Notes under the pieces: generated by a model
What the model was told of the DNA's origin: nothing
Database searches by the model: none
Seen by the model: the letters and a program-made list of their open reading frames with translations, nothing else
NCBI GenBank assembly: GCA_035606915.1
Contig: DATNDU010000034.1
Span: 1 to 64,000 of the forward strand
DNA length: 64,000 bases
Direction: 5' to 3'
Source: Roseiarcus sp035606915
GTDB lineage: Bacteria; Pseudomonadota; Alphaproteobacteria; Rhizobiales; Beijerinckiaceae
Position numbers and translations under genes: made by a program
Shown: positions 16,720 to 27,449 of the stretch, one piece after another
Layout of the letters: each line of letters starts with the position of its first letter
How positions within the stretch are numbered: the first letter of the stretch is position 1

Positions 16720-16828
16720 GCAGGGGGCGGTGCCATCCCTACATTGCCGATTTAAGGGAACGTGAAGCCGCCACGATCCGCAGGCTTAACTCTGGGGCTC
16801 CGCGCCGGGCGCGGGTCAAGGACCTAAG

Positions 16829-18748
<1,920 letters not shown>

Positions 18749-18788
18749 AGCGCGGAAAAGGCCGCGCTTCGAGAGGTGCGGGGCGTCA

Positions 18789-19109
18789 ATGAGCGCCGAG
18801 CGGAGCAATGTGGATGAACTTCTGAGGCGTTGCCTCGGACGGTGGGAACGTTACGCGGACGCCTCGCGCCTCTATCACGACCTCTCCATTTTCGGCGACG
18901 ACGCGAGCGAACTGCTCGAGGAAGCTCGCGAAAAACTCGGGATCGATTTTGACGGCTTCGTATTTGCCCAATACTTCCCAAACGAGGGCGAGAGCGCATT
19001 TTTTGGGACCGCGGCGAAGACGTTCGGCTTGGAGAGCCGGTGGGCGCCTCTCACGGTTGCGCATTTGCGTACCGTCATCGCCAAACGCTGGTTCGAACCC
19101 GAAGCCTGA
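18789..19109 (+). CDS. DUF1493 family protein
   Basis: The 106-residue soluble protein has the DUF1493 pattern: RLYHDLSIFGDDASELLEEAREKLGIDFDGFVFAQYFPNEGE, with a short basic end. This small alpha/beta family resembles acyl-carrier-like four-helix proteins in secondary structure, but no activity is known. ATG 18789 is chosen because the open frame before it overlaps ftsH and is not conserved. It stands 40 bp after ftsH on the same strand. Confidence 0.75.
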   Translation: MSAERSNVDELLRRCLGRWERYADASRLYHDLSIFGDDASELLEEAREKLGIDFDGFVFAQYFPNEGESAFFGTAAKTFGLESRWAPLTVAHLRTVIAKRWFEPEA

Positions 19110-19190
19110 GGACGGTCGCAGCGTGCGCGGCAAGGGTTTCGCCGGACGCCGCGTCGGTCTAGATTGGGTCGCAACTCCCGGAGATTTTGC

Positions 19191-20459
19191 ATGATCGCCG
19201 CCTCAGAATCCTTCGGCCCCCGCCCGCGCCACGAAACGATCGCGGTCAAGGTTGGCTCAGGCGCCGGCGCCGTGACCGTCGGCGGCGGCGCGCCGGTCGT
19301 CGTGCAGTCGATGACCAACACCGACACCGCCGACATCGAAGCCACCGCCCGCCAGGTCGCCGCGCTTGCCCGCGCCGGCTCCGAGATGGTGCGCATCACA
19401 GTCGATCGCGACGAGGCCGCCGCCGCGGTGCCGCATATCCGCGACCGGCTCGCCAAGCGCGGCATCACCGTGCCGATCGTCGGCGATTTCCACTATATCG
19501 GCCACAAACTGCTGACCGAGCACCCTGCCTGCGCCGAGGCGCTCGACAAATACCGCATCAACCCCGGCAACGTCGGCTTCAAGAACAAGCGCGACGTGCA
19601 GTTCTCCACCATCGTCGAGAAGGCGATCCAATACGGCAAGGCGGTCCGCATCGGCGCCAATTGGGGCTCGCTCGATCAGGAATTGCTGACGGCGATGATG
19701 GACGACAACGCCCGCAGCACCGCGCCGCTCGACGCCCGCGCCGTCATGCGCGAAGCGATGACGGCCTCGGCGCTGATGTCGGCGGAGCGCGCCGAGGAAA
19801 TCGGCCTCGGGCGCGATCGCATCATCCTGTCGGCCAAGGTCTCCGGCGTGCAGGACCTGATCACCGTCTATCGCATGCTGGCGGCGCGCTCGAATTACGC
19901 CATCCATCTCGGCCTTACCGAGGCCGGCATGGGCTCGAAGGGCATCGTCGCTTCTTCGGCGGCGCTCGGCGTGCTGTTGCAGGAGGGCATCGGCGACACG
20001 ATCCGCGTCTCGCTGACGCCGGAGCCCGGCGGCGACCGCTCGCTGGAGGTGAAGGTCGCCAGGGAAATCTTGCAGACCATGGGTTTCCGCATCTTCACGC
20101 CGCAGGTCGCCGCCTGCCCCGGCTGTGGACGCACGACCTCGACCGTGTTCCAGGAACTGGCCCGCGACATCCAGACCTATCTCGACAAATCGATGCCGAT
20201 TTGGAAGGCGCGCTATCCCGGCGTCGAAGGCCTCAACGTCGCGGTGATGGGTTGCATCGTCAACGGCCCCGGCGAGAGCAAGCACGCCGACATCGGCATC
20301 TCGCTGCCCGGCACCGGCGAGACGCCGGCGGCGCCGGTGTTCATCGACGGGGCCAAGGCGATGACCTTGCGCGGCGAGGGCATCGCGCGCGAGTTCAAGG
20401 TCATCGTCGAGGATTACATCGAGCGCCGCTTCGGCCTCAAAGGCCAGGCGGCGGAGTGA
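19191..20459 (+). CDS. ispG: 4-hydroxy-3-methylbut-2-enyl-diphosphate synthase IspG (GcpE)
   Basis: This 422-residue iron-sulfur enzyme reduces MEcPP to HMBPP in the MEP route to isoprenoids. The TIM barrel starts with VVVQSMTNTDTADIEAT and includes VPIVGDFHYIGHKLL and KYRINPGNVGFKNK. The C-terminal reductase-like domain carries the cluster cysteines in ACPGCGRTTS and MGCIVNGPGES. The proteobacterial insert-free length is normal. GGAGA precedes ATG 19191. The stop overlaps the next gene's start by one base (TGATG), so the two are translationally coupled. Confidence 0.96.
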   Translation: MIAASESFGPRPRHETIAVKVGSGAGAVTVGGGAPVVVQSMTNTDTADIEATARQVAALARAGSEMVRITVDRDEAAAAVPHIRDRLAKRGITVPIVGDFHYIGHKLLTEHPACAEALDKYRINPGNVGFKNKRDVQFSTIVEKAIQYGKAVRIGANWGSLDQELLTAMMDDNARSTAPLDARAVMREAMTASALMSAERAEEIGLGRDRIILSAKVSGVQDLITVYRMLAARSNYAIHLGLTEAGMGSKGIVASSAALGVLLQEGIGDTIRVSLTPEPGGDRSLEVKVAREILQTMGFRIFTPQVAACPGCGRTTSTVFQELARDIQTYLDKSMPIWKARYPGVEGLNVAVMGCIVNGPGESKHADIGISLPGTGETPAAPVFIDGAKAMTLRGEGIAREFKVIVEDYIERRFGLKGQAAE

Positions 20460-21079
20460 TGTACGAACCGCCGCTGCATCGCCAGGGCAACCTCGCCGAG
20501 ATTCAGGCGCTGATCCGCGCTCGTCCGTTCGGCCTGCTCATCAGCGCCGGGCCGAGCGGGTTGTTGGCGACTTCGATTCCGTTCACCTTTGTCGACGACG
20601 GCTCGAAATTCGGGCTGCTGCGCGGCCATGTCGCGCGCGCCAATCCGCATTGGCGCGATCTCGCGCAAGCGGCGGAGGCGCTGATCGTGTTTCAGGGCGC
20701 CGACCATTACATCACGCCGTCGTGGTATGCGACCAAGCGCGAAACCGGCAAGGTGGTGCCGACGTGGAACTACGTCATGGTGCAGGCCCGGGGAGCCCCG
20801 CGCGTCGACGAAAGCGCGGATTGGCTGCGCGCCCAGGTCGAGCAGTTGACCAACGAGCGCGAGGTCCGACGCGAGGAGCCGTGGGCGGTCGGCGACGCGC
20901 CGGAGGCCTACATCGCCCAGCAATTGAGCGCTATTGTCGGCGTCGAAATCCCGATCGCGGATTTGCGCGGCAAATGGAAGGCGAGCCAGAACCGCAACGC
21001 CGCCGACCGCGAAGGCGTCGTCGCCGGCCTCGGCGAGCATCCGATGGCGGAGATCGTGCGCAAAGCGAAGGCGCCTTGA
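20459..21079 (+). CDS. FMN-binding negative transcriptional regulator, PaiB-like
   Basis: The 206-residue protein opens MYEPPLHRQGNLAEIQALIR and continues with PFGLLISAGPSGLLATSIPF, RGHVARANPHW and ITPSWYATKRETGKVVPTWNY. It ends with an IADLRGKWKASQNR block. These are the hallmarks of the PaiB/FMN_bind_2 split-barrel family (PF04299). PaiB of Bacillus is a repressor of sporulation and protease genes, but most homologues are uncharacterised flavin-binding proteins. The start overlaps the ispG stop by one base. Confidence 0.88.
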   Translation: MYEPPLHRQGNLAEIQALIRARPFGLLISAGPSGLLATSIPFTFVDDGSKFGLLRGHVARANPHWRDLAQAAEALIVFQGADHYITPSWYATKRETGKVVPTWNYVMVQARGAPRVDESADWLRAQVEQLTNEREVRREEPWAVGDAPEAYIAQQLSAIVGVEIPIADLRGKWKASQNRNAADREGVVAGLGEHPMAEIVRKAKAP

Positions 21080-21112
21080 GCCGCGCCGGCGCGTGCTGAA
21101 GGTTCGCGCCCC

Positions 21113-22237
21113 TTGGCAAGCTTTCCCCACCGCCCGATCGCCATCTTCCTGCAACCCAATTACCTGGCGCGGTCGCTGAGCGCCTCCGAGCGCCTCGCCT
21201 GCCATTTCCACAACTACGCCTATCTCTGCGACAGGCTCACCCCATCGGCGTTGCTGGCGCTGTACGGCGACGGCGTCGAGCTGTTTTCGCGTGACGAGGC
21301 CGCATGTCGGCTGGCGGTCAATCGCAAGGCGCCGAACCAGGGCGAATTGTCGCTGAACCTCAGCGTCGGCGGCGAGGAGGTTTATGCGCTGGGCTTCAGC
21401 TTCGTCCCCGGCGCGGTTTTCCGCGCCGACGAGCCGACGCTGCCGCTGATTTCGCGCATGCAGGGCGCGGCGCGCTCGTTCGAGGACATCCGCGCGGCGA
21501 CCAAGATGTTTGGCGACATCGCCCCGCAGGCGGTGCTGTTTGCGGCATTGCTGGGCGTCGCCGAACGGCTGGCGATTCGCCATATCCTCGGTGCGCCGGC
21601 CCACCTTCAACCCTCCTATTCCGAGCGCAACGCCGAGGCGCTGACGCGCAACTACGACGCGTTTTTCGCCGCCGTCGGCGCGGCGCGGGAAAGCGGCGGC
21701 TTCTATGTCTACGATCGCGCCCGCTTCGCCGACATCCTCGACCACATGCCGGCCAAGCATCGGGCGCGCACCAAGGCGAAGCGGCGGCTGAAGGCGGCGC
21801 TCGCCGCCGAGGCGGCTGCGGCGCTTGCCGCGCATGTGCTGCCGGGGCTGGCGCCAGGGTGGCGGCGCGCGGCGCATTTCATGGCCGAGCATGTCTCCAC
21901 CCGCGTCGGCGAGCGACGGGCGGGCGTGATTGCGACCTCGGGCAAGGCCGGATTCCTGCTGTTCGGCCCCTACGCCTATCTGGAGGCCGGCGACTATGAG
22001 GCCGCCTTCCTGCTGGAGGATGTCACGCGCTGCGGCGATTTCGTCATCGACGTGATGGCGCAGCGTGGCGGCACGCCGATCGCGCAACGGACCGTCGCCG
22101 CTTTGGCGCCGGGCGAGGCGCCGGTGCTGGCCTTCCACCTCGCGCAAGCCACGGATGACTTGGAGTTTCGCCTGTTCGCCAGCGCCGAAAGCGCCTTCGC
22201 CGTGCGTGGCGTGGAGTTGCGCGCGCGGCAGACCTAG
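21113..22237 (+). CDS. DUF535 (VirK/YbjX-like) protein with extended C-terminus
   Basis: The 374-residue product matches the DUF535 pattern over about residues 15-215: SERLACHFHNYAYLCDRL, then ELSLNLSVGGEEVYALGFSF, PLISRMQGAARSFEDIRAATK and DIAPQAVLFAALLGVAERL. VirK/YbjX proteins are linked to virulence and envelope stress; the biochemistry is unknown. About 130 extra C-terminal residues (about 240-374) look like a beta-rich domain (AFLLEDVTRCGDFVIDVMAQ) that I do not recognise. The only in-frame start is TTG 21113, with weak ribosome-site support. Confidence 0.7.
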   Translation: MASFPHRPIAIFLQPNYLARSLSASERLACHFHNYAYLCDRLTPSALLALYGDGVELFSRDEAACRLAVNRKAPNQGELSLNLSVGGEEVYALGFSFVPGAVFRADEPTLPLISRMQGAARSFEDIRAATKMFGDIAPQAVLFAALLGVAERLAIRHILGAPAHLQPSYSERNAEALTRNYDAFFAAVGAARESGGFYVYDRARFADILDHMPAKHRARTKAKRRLKAALAAEAAAALAAHVLPGLAPGWRRAAHFMAEHVSTRVGERRAGVIATSGKAGFLLFGPYAYLEAGDYEAAFLLEDVTRCGDFVIDVMAQRGGTPIAQRTVAALAPGEAPVLAFHLAQATDDLEFRLFASAESAFAVRGVELRARQT

Positions 22238-22428
22238 CGGTTCAAATCTGACGCTCGACGCCCGGTCGCGGGCCACTTGCGATGCCCGCCTTCGCCCCTT
22301 TGCGGAAGCGCCGCAATTGCCGCCAACCCCCTCGTGCTGAGCAGCACGATCGTCTGTCAAGCCGCCCCCTGGACCGCATCGCGGTTTGATCGGACATTGC
22401 GGCGCGCGGAATCGCTCCCGGAGACCTC

Positions 22429-24039
22429 ATGCCCGAACCCTTCGTGCTGACTTTGCTGCTGGCGATGTTTCTGGCCGTCGCGCTGCTGTCGGTGCTGGCG
22501 CGGCGGCTGCACGCCTCGACGCCGGTCGTCATGCTGGTGGCGGGCGTCGCGCTGGCGCTGCTGCCGGGCGTGCCGCCGATCACCCTCAGTCCCGATCTGG
22601 TCTTGCTCGCGCTGCTGCCGCCGCTGCTCTACTATTCCGGCGTCGGCATGAGCTGGCGCGGCTTTCGCGCCAACTTAAGGCCGATCCTGTCGCTCGCCAT
22701 CGGCTGCGTGCTGTTCACGGCGACGATGGTGGCGGTGGTGGCGCATTATCTGCTCGGGCTCGATTGGGCGGTCGGCTTCGTGCTTGGCGCCATCGTCTCG
22801 CCGCCGGATTCGGTGGCCCCGGCCTCGCTGCGGCGCCGGTTCAAGCTGCCCAAGCGCATGTTGACGATCCTCGAAGGCGAGAGCCTGGTCAACGACGCCA
22901 CCGCCCTCGTCGCCTTCGCTTTGGCGGTGCGCGCGGTGGAGACCGGCCACTTCTCAGGCCCCGATGCGCTCGTGCGCTTCTTGGTCATCGTCGCCGGTGA
23001 AACCACGTTTGGCATCGGCATGGGCTACCTCGTGCTGTGGCTACGCAACGCCGTCAACGATCCCAGAGCCGAAATCCTCATCGCGCTGGCGACGCCCTAT
23101 CTCGCCTTCTGGCCGCCGCACGAAATGGGCGGCTCCGGCGTCGTCGCCTGCTTCACCGTCGGCATGTTCGTCTCCTGGCACGGCCGCAACTACATTCGCT
23201 CGTCGACCCGCCTACAGGGCTTCTTCATCTGGGATCTGGTGGCCTGGTGCGTCGAGGCGCTGACCTTTCTCGTCTGCGGCCTGCAAACCCGCGAGATCGT
23301 CGCCAATCTGACCAGCGAGGGCTGGCCGGAGTTGTTGAAGGCGGGGCTGGTGGTCAGCGCCGTCGTCATCGTCGTGCGCTTCGTCTGGGTGTTTCCCGTC
23401 ACCTACCTGCCGCGCTGGCTGTGGCCGCCGTTGCGCAAGCGCGAGCCGATCCCGAGTTGGCGCCCGCCCTTCCTCATCGGCTTTGCCGGCCTGCGCGGCG
23501 CGGTGAGCCTGGCTGCGGCGCTGTCGATCCCGCTGATGGGCCACGATGGGCCGTTCCCGCACCGCGACCTCATCCTGTTCGCCACCATTTGCGTCATCGC
23601 CGCGACGCTGATCGGGCAGGGCGCGGCGCTGGGGCCGCTGACGAAATGGCTCGATCTCAGCCGGGTCGCTGCGCGCGAAGCGGCGGCGGACGAGCGCGCC
23701 GAGACGGTGGCGCGGGCGGCGGCGCTCGACGCCGTGCTCGAACGGCTCGACGCGCTGGAGCGCGATCCGCACGCCCGGCCTTCCGCGGTCTCGGCTTTGC
23801 GCAAGCTGCACGGCGAGCGGCGGGCGAAATTCCTCGCCGATCTGGAGCCCGACTCCTCCGCCGGCGAAGCCGATGTCGCCGAACTCCGGCTCGATCTCAT
23901 CGGCGTCGAGCGCGCCTCGATCGGTGAGGCCTACGAGAACAACCTCATCACCGACGAAAGCCGCCGCCGCTTGGAACGCGAATTCGACCTGGAGGAGGCG
24001 AGCGTCGCGCACGCGGGGGGCGAGGGAGCCGAGGAATGA
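22429..24039 (+). CDS. Na+/H+ antiporter, CPA1 (NhaP-type) family
   Basis: The 536-residue protein has about 12 transmembrane helices. It carries the CPA1 core motifs LLPPLLYYSGVGMSWRGFRANL, VGFVLGAIVSPPDSVAP (the ND/PD ion site) and EGESLVNDATALVAFALAV. A cytosolic tail from about residue 410 is charged and helical, with a coiled-coil style ERLDALERDP. It exchanges Na+ or K+ for H+ across the inner membrane for pH and salt control. GGAGACC stands 4 bases before ATG 22429. Confidence 0.9.
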   Translation: MPEPFVLTLLLAMFLAVALLSVLARRLHASTPVVMLVAGVALALLPGVPPITLSPDLVLLALLPPLLYYSGVGMSWRGFRANLRPILSLAIGCVLFTATMVAVVAHYLLGLDWAVGFVLGAIVSPPDSVAPASLRRRFKLPKRMLTILEGESLVNDATALVAFALAVRAVETGHFSGPDALVRFLVIVAGETTFGIGMGYLVLWLRNAVNDPRAEILIALATPYLAFWPPHEMGGSGVVACFTVGMFVSWHGRNYIRSSTRLQGFFIWDLVAWCVEALTFLVCGLQTREIVANLTSEGWPELLKAGLVVSAVVIVVRFVWVFPVTYLPRWLWPPLRKREPIPSWRPPFLIGFAGLRGAVSLAAALSIPLMGHDGPFPHRDLILFATICVIAATLIGQGAALGPLTKWLDLSRVAAREAAADERAETVARAAALDAVLERLDALERDPHARPSAVSALRKLHGERRAKFLADLEPDSSAGEADVAELRLDLIGVERASIGEAYENNLITDESRRRLEREFDLEEASVAHAGGEGAEE

Positions 24040-24046
24040 GCCGCGG

Positions 24047-24074
24047 GGATTGCTTCGCTTCGCTCGCAATGACG
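24047..24074. repeat. Extragenic palindromic repeat between convergent genes
   Basis: The 28-bp sequence contains ATTGCTTCGCTTCGCTCGCAAT, an imperfect palindrome. This motif is very common between genes in Bradyrhizobium-like and other alphaproteobacterial genomes, from general knowledge. It lies 7 bp after the antiporter stop, in the gap between two convergent genes, and can act as a bidirectional terminator-like hairpin. Confidence 0.55.
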
Positions 24075-24173
24075 AGGTCCGCTCATTCAATCCGTTCGGA
24101 TCCGGGCGTCTTCCGAAGGCGGCAAGCGGCACGCCGATAGGGCGACGGTCGGCTTCGATCATCGCGTCTTGAT

Positions 24174-25562
24174 CTAAGCGCGGCGGAACCAGACGCCCGA
24201 ACCCACCGCTGCCGCCATGATGAGTCCATAAGCCGCCAGCGCCGCGCCGAGCATCGCAAACATCGCGCCGAGCGAGCCCGTTAGCCGCCAGACGAGCCAG
24301 CCGCCGCCGACAGCGAGCCCCAGGCGCAAGAAGCCGGCGAATAATGGCCAGCCGAGCCGTCCCGCGCCCTGGCTGGCGAAATAAAGCGACAGCCCGAGGC
24401 CGAAAAAGCCGTAGGTCGGCCCGACGCTGCGCAGATAGGCGGTCCCGACGGCGAGCATCGACGGATCGGCGCCGAACAACCTGAGCCAGGCGACGGGAAA
24501 CAGCGCCGCGACGATGCCGATCGCCTCGCAGACGATGAAGGAGGCGACGCCGCCGGTCAGCGCGATGCGCAGCGCCCGCTCGCGCCGGCCGGCCCCGACA
24601 TTGGCCCCGACCATCGCCACCAGCGGCGCGCCAACGCCGAACACCAGCGGAATGAGCAGATATTCGAGCCGCGCCGCGGTGCCGTAGCCGGCCACCCCAT
24701 CCGGCCCCGAGGCGGCGCCGACGAGCCCGGTGGTCAGCGCCACGGTGAAGGTGGTCAGCAGCGTGTTGATGGCGCCGATGCCGCCGACCTTGAGAATGTC
24801 GGCAAACAGCGGCCAGCGCAGCCGCGCCCGCCGCAGCCGCACGATCCCCTGGCCGGTGACGACATACCAGCCGAGCAAGATCGCCATGATCGTCGTCGTG
24901 GCGACGACGGCGACGCCGCCGCCGGCGACGCCGAAGCCATGGAACGGCCCGAGGCCGAAGATCAACAGCGGCGACAGCGGGATCAGCAGCGTCACGCCGA
25001 TGCAGATGACCAGCGAGGGAAACCGCATCTCGCCGCTGCCGCGGATGACGCTGGCGAAGCCGTTCATCACCCAAAGGATGACGTTGCCGGCGAATACGAC
25101 ATTGGAATAGCGCATCGCCGCTTCGAGCGAGCCGCGCTCACCGCCCATCGCCGCATAGAGCGCGCGGCCGAACAGCAGGAACAGCGCTGAGGTCGCGAGC
25201 CCCAAGGCAAAATTGATGACCAGAGCGTGCAGCGCCAGCGCGTCGGCGTCGGCGCGTCGGCCGCCGCCGAGTGCGCGCGCCACCGCCGAGGCGATGCCGC
25301 CGCCGACCGCGCCGGCCGACAGCATGCCCATCATCATGTAGCCGGGGAACACCAGCGCCATGCCGGCAAGCGCGTCCGTGCCGAGCCGCGACACCCAGAA
25401 GGTCTCGATGAGGCCGGTGGAGGCCTGCGCGATCATCACCAGCACGTTTGGCCACGCCAGCCGCAGCAGCGTCGCCAGGATCGGCCCGTCGAGCAGCAGG
25501 GCGGTGCGCGCCGCCTTCGCCGCCGTGCGATCCGGCGCGGCGAGGGTCGCGACGGCGCTCAT
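24174..25562 (-). CDS. MATE family efflux transporter
   Basis: The 462-residue protein has 12 hydrophobic segments in two homologous halves. The MATE start pattern is LLRLAWPNVLVMIAQASTGLIETFWVSRLGTDALAGMALVF, with a second-half counterpart at INTLLTTFTVALTTGLVGAA. MATE proteins export cationic drugs or metabolites by Na+ or H+ antiport. Its ATG overlaps the stop of the upstream hxlR-type gene by 4 bp (ATGA), so it is co-translated with, and probably controlled by, that regulator. Confidence 0.9.
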   Translation of the reverse strand: MSAVATLAAPDRTAAKAARTALLLDGPILATLLRLAWPNVLVMIAQASTGLIETFWVSRLGTDALAGMALVFPGYMMMGMLSAGAVGGGIASAVARALGGGRRADADALALHALVINFALGLATSALFLLFGRALYAAMGGERGSLEAAMRYSNVVFAGNVILWVMNGFASVIRGSGEMRFPSLVICIGVTLLIPLSPLLIFGLGPFHGFGVAGGGVAVVATTTIMAILLGWYVVTGQGIVRLRRARLRWPLFADILKVGGIGAINTLLTTFTVALTTGLVGAASGPDGVAGYGTAARLEYLLIPLVFGVGAPLVAMVGANVGAGRRERALRIALTGGVASFIVCEAIGIVAALFPVAWLRLFGADPSMLAVGTAYLRSVGPTYGFFGLGLSLYFASQGAGRLGWPLFAGFLRLGLAVGGGWLVWRLTGSLGAMFAMLGAALAAYGLIMAAAVGSGVWFRRA

Positions 25563-26068
25563 CGGCGCGGTTCCGCGACGGTTCGCGCCGCCCGCGCGGC
25601 GAGCCGGGCCCGCGTCGCCGCGCTCGCGGCGGGGCCGGCGACGACGACGAACTCCGGTTCAAGCAGCGGCCGGCCGCTGGCGCGGTCGACGACAATGGGC
25701 TCGGCCGGCGCACCGGTGGCGGCCTCGACGACGATGACGCTCGCCCCCTCGGGCGCGAAATGCTTGTTGCCGAAGGCCAGCATCGCCATCAGCACCGGGC
25801 GGAAATCGCGGCCGCGCTCGGTCAGCAGATATTCGTAGCGCGGTGGGCGGGCGTTGTAGCGGCGTTTGACCAGAAGCCCGGATGTCACCAAGTCGGCGAG
25901 CCGACGCGACAGCATGTTGGGCGCGACGCCGAGGCTCTGCTCGAATTCGTCGAATCGCGTCAAGCCGCCGAAGGCGTCGCGCAGGATGAGGATGCTCCAC
26001 CACTCGCCGACGCGCTCAAGGCTGCGGGCGATCGGGCAATCCATTTGGGCGAAACTGGAATGGCGCAT
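25559..26068 (-). CDS. HxlR family winged-helix regulator
   Basis: The 169-residue protein shows the HxlR signature: MDCPIARSLERVGEWWSILILRDAFGG with Cys10, then RFDEFEQSLGVAPNMLSRRLADLVTSGLL and RPPRYEYLLTERGRDF. HxlR proteins are dimeric sensors of thiol-reactive or quinone-like compounds. A C-terminal extension of about 60 residues is poorly conserved. The start is ATG 26068, because upstream sequence in frame is low-complexity and includes the operator. A perfect dyad stands 6 bp upstream. It forms an operon with the MATE exporter, consistent with an electrophile- or drug-induced efflux unit. Confidence 0.88.
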   Translation of the reverse strand: MRHSSFAQMDCPIARSLERVGEWWSILILRDAFGGLTRFDEFEQSLGVAPNMLSRRLADLVTSGLLVKRRYNARPPRYEYLLTERGRDFRPVLMAMLAFGNKHFAPEGASVIVVEAATGAPAEPIVVDRASGRPLLEPEFVVVAGPAASAATRARLAARAARTVAEPRR

Positions 26069-26074
26069 GGGACC

Positions 26075-26097
26075 GTCACTTTCATAATGAAAGTAAC
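26075..26097. promoter_or_regulatory. Inverted repeat, candidate HxlR operator
   Basis: ACTTTCAT and ATGAAAGT form a perfect 8-bp dyad around one A (26078-26094). After one unpaired base on each side, GT and AC extend it to 23 bp. It lies immediately before the hxlR-type start. HxlR-family regulators bind such AT-rich dyads in their own promoters, so autorepression of the hxlR-MATE operon is the likely role. Confidence 0.6.
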
Positions 26098-26250
26098 TCG
26101 ACGCAACGAAAAAAGCAAGCGCTAGCGGCCCAGCACGAGGGCTGCGCCTTGCGCAAATGCCCCTTACCGCCCATCCGCGACCGGGCGCCGAGCGACAAAT
26201 TTGAACCACTGGCTGCGCGGGCGCCGGGAATGACTTGAGAGAGAAGGAAG

Positions 26251-26283
26251 GCGGCCCCTCGCTGGAGGGAAGCGAGGGGCCGC
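26251..26283 (-). terminator. Strong hairpin downstream of the IalB-like gene
   Basis: GCGGCCCCTCGCT and AGCGAGGGGCCGC form a perfect 13-bp stem around a 7-base loop. In the reverse direction it is followed by a pyrimidine-rich CTTCCTTCTCTCTC instead of a pure T-run, so intrinsic termination is probable but not textbook. It lies 109 bp after the IalB-like stop, in the 323-bp gap before the hxlR-type gene, which otherwise shows no gene. Confidence 0.5.
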
Positions 26284-26391
26284 GGGCGCTCAACGCTCCC
26301 GCAAAAGGAGTTTCCGCGCCGCAACATCAGTTTGCCCGAAACCGGGCGGCACATGCAAGCGCGGCGCGGTTCAATATGCCGTTAGGTCGCC

Positions 26392-27003
26392 TCAGCCGCC
26401 GGGGCAGTCCTTCAACGCCTTGTCGATAGCTTGGCTGAAGCCGCTCAACGAATAAGTGTCGGTGGTCTTGCGGCCCTTCTTGGAGGCCGCCGTGATGACG
26501 AGGGTCGCGCCCTTGCGCATCTCGTCGATCACTTTGCCCTCTTCGGCGGGGTTCTTGATCCAGAGGTCGCTGCCCTTCGGCGCGAGGTCGAAGGCGGCGT
26601 CGCCGATCGTCAGCGTGGGCGCGACGGCGGCGTCGGCCTCGGCCTTCTTGGATCTCTTGCCGTGTCGCTTTTCCTTCACCTTCTCTTTCACGTCGCCGCC
26701 GGCGGCGACGTCGAAGCCCATGACGAAGGAGATTTCGTTGCGCACATGCTCGGCCGGGCGTTCGGAGATGAAGGCGTAGGCCTTGGGGCCGTCGGGCTCG
26801 CGGCTTTTCGGCTCCGCGAGCAGGTAGCAGATTTTCGATTTCCCGGAGGCGGTGTGATACAGCTTCCAGTCGCCATAGGCGCCGACGAGGGCGGGCTTGG
26901 CGGAGACGTCCTTCGCCTTTTCCTTGACTCGTTTCGCCGCCGACGCATCGACGCCGCCGGCGATGAGTAGGGCGCAAGCGAGCAACGACGCAGCCAACTT
27001 CAT
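26392..27003 (-). CDS. Invasion-associated locus B (IalB)-like secreted protein with lysine-rich insert
   Basis: The 203-residue precursor has a signal peptide ending near ASAAK (residue 23). The IalB pattern is YGDWKLYHTASGKSKICYLLAEPKSREPDG, then AYAFISERPAEHVRNEISFVMGF and the C-terminal YSLSGFSQAIDKALKDCPGG with a conserved Cys. IalB-like proteins are periplasmic and of unclear molecular role; Bartonella IalB promotes erythrocyte invasion. An unusual charged insert of about 25 residues (KEKVKEKRHGKRSKKAEADA) splits the fold. GAGGAG precedes ATG 27003. Confidence 0.78.
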   Translation of the reverse strand: MKLAASLLACALLIAGGVDASAAKRVKEKAKDVSAKPALVGAYGDWKLYHTASGKSKICYLLAEPKSREPDGPKAYAFISERPAEHVRNEISFVMGFDVAAGGDVKEKVKEKRHGKRSKKAEADAAVAPTLTIGDAAFDLAPKGSDLWIKNPAEEGKVIDEMRKGATLVITAASKKGRKTTDTYSLSGFSQAIDKALKDCPGG

Positions 27004-27449
27004 TGGCGAACTCCTCAATTTGGATTCCGGCCCGCCCCCCTGCGCTGGGAAACAGGCGAAAATCGGATCGGCGCGGGGGCCGCGCCGGGCGCCCTCGGGT
27101 TAGCTTGGGATAGGTTAATGAAAATTGAGTAAAACCGGTGAACGCTCGCAAAGGCCTCGGGGGCGAATCCCTCGACGGGGTTGCGGGGTTGCGACGTCGC
27201 TAACTTGCGCGGCCTTAGCAGGACCCGCGTGGCGGCGCGGGCGGCGACAAGCTCGCCACGCTATTCGCGCCATTCACGAACTCGCTGATTTCAAAACCGT
27301 TTTGGCCTAAATAGCCGACTGCCGGGCTTCCGGCAAGCTATTGCTGCCGCCGCACGAATGGTTCATATCTGCGGAATTGACTTGATGTTTATGTTGCGGC
27401 GCACAATATGCCGCCCGGGGGGCGTCCAGGAGCGAACCGGGAATGCGCT
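27004..27449. other. Divergent promoter region between IalB-like and GNAT genes
   Basis: This 446-bp gap separates divergent genes and has no convincing reading frame. A TTGACT hexamer at about 27377, followed by AT-richer sequence and CACAATATG, could be part of the GNAT gene promoter, but the spacing (about 21 bp) is not ideal. A run of G+C-poor sequence near 27110-27135 may serve the reverse gene. Confidence 0.3.

Noticed and set aside
22333..22348. Dyad CGTGCTGAGCAGCACG upstream of the Na+/H+ antiporter
   Set aside because: It is a perfect short dyad, but a two-base loop makes it a poor hairpin. It matches no known operator, and such GC palindromes are expected by chance in this DNA.
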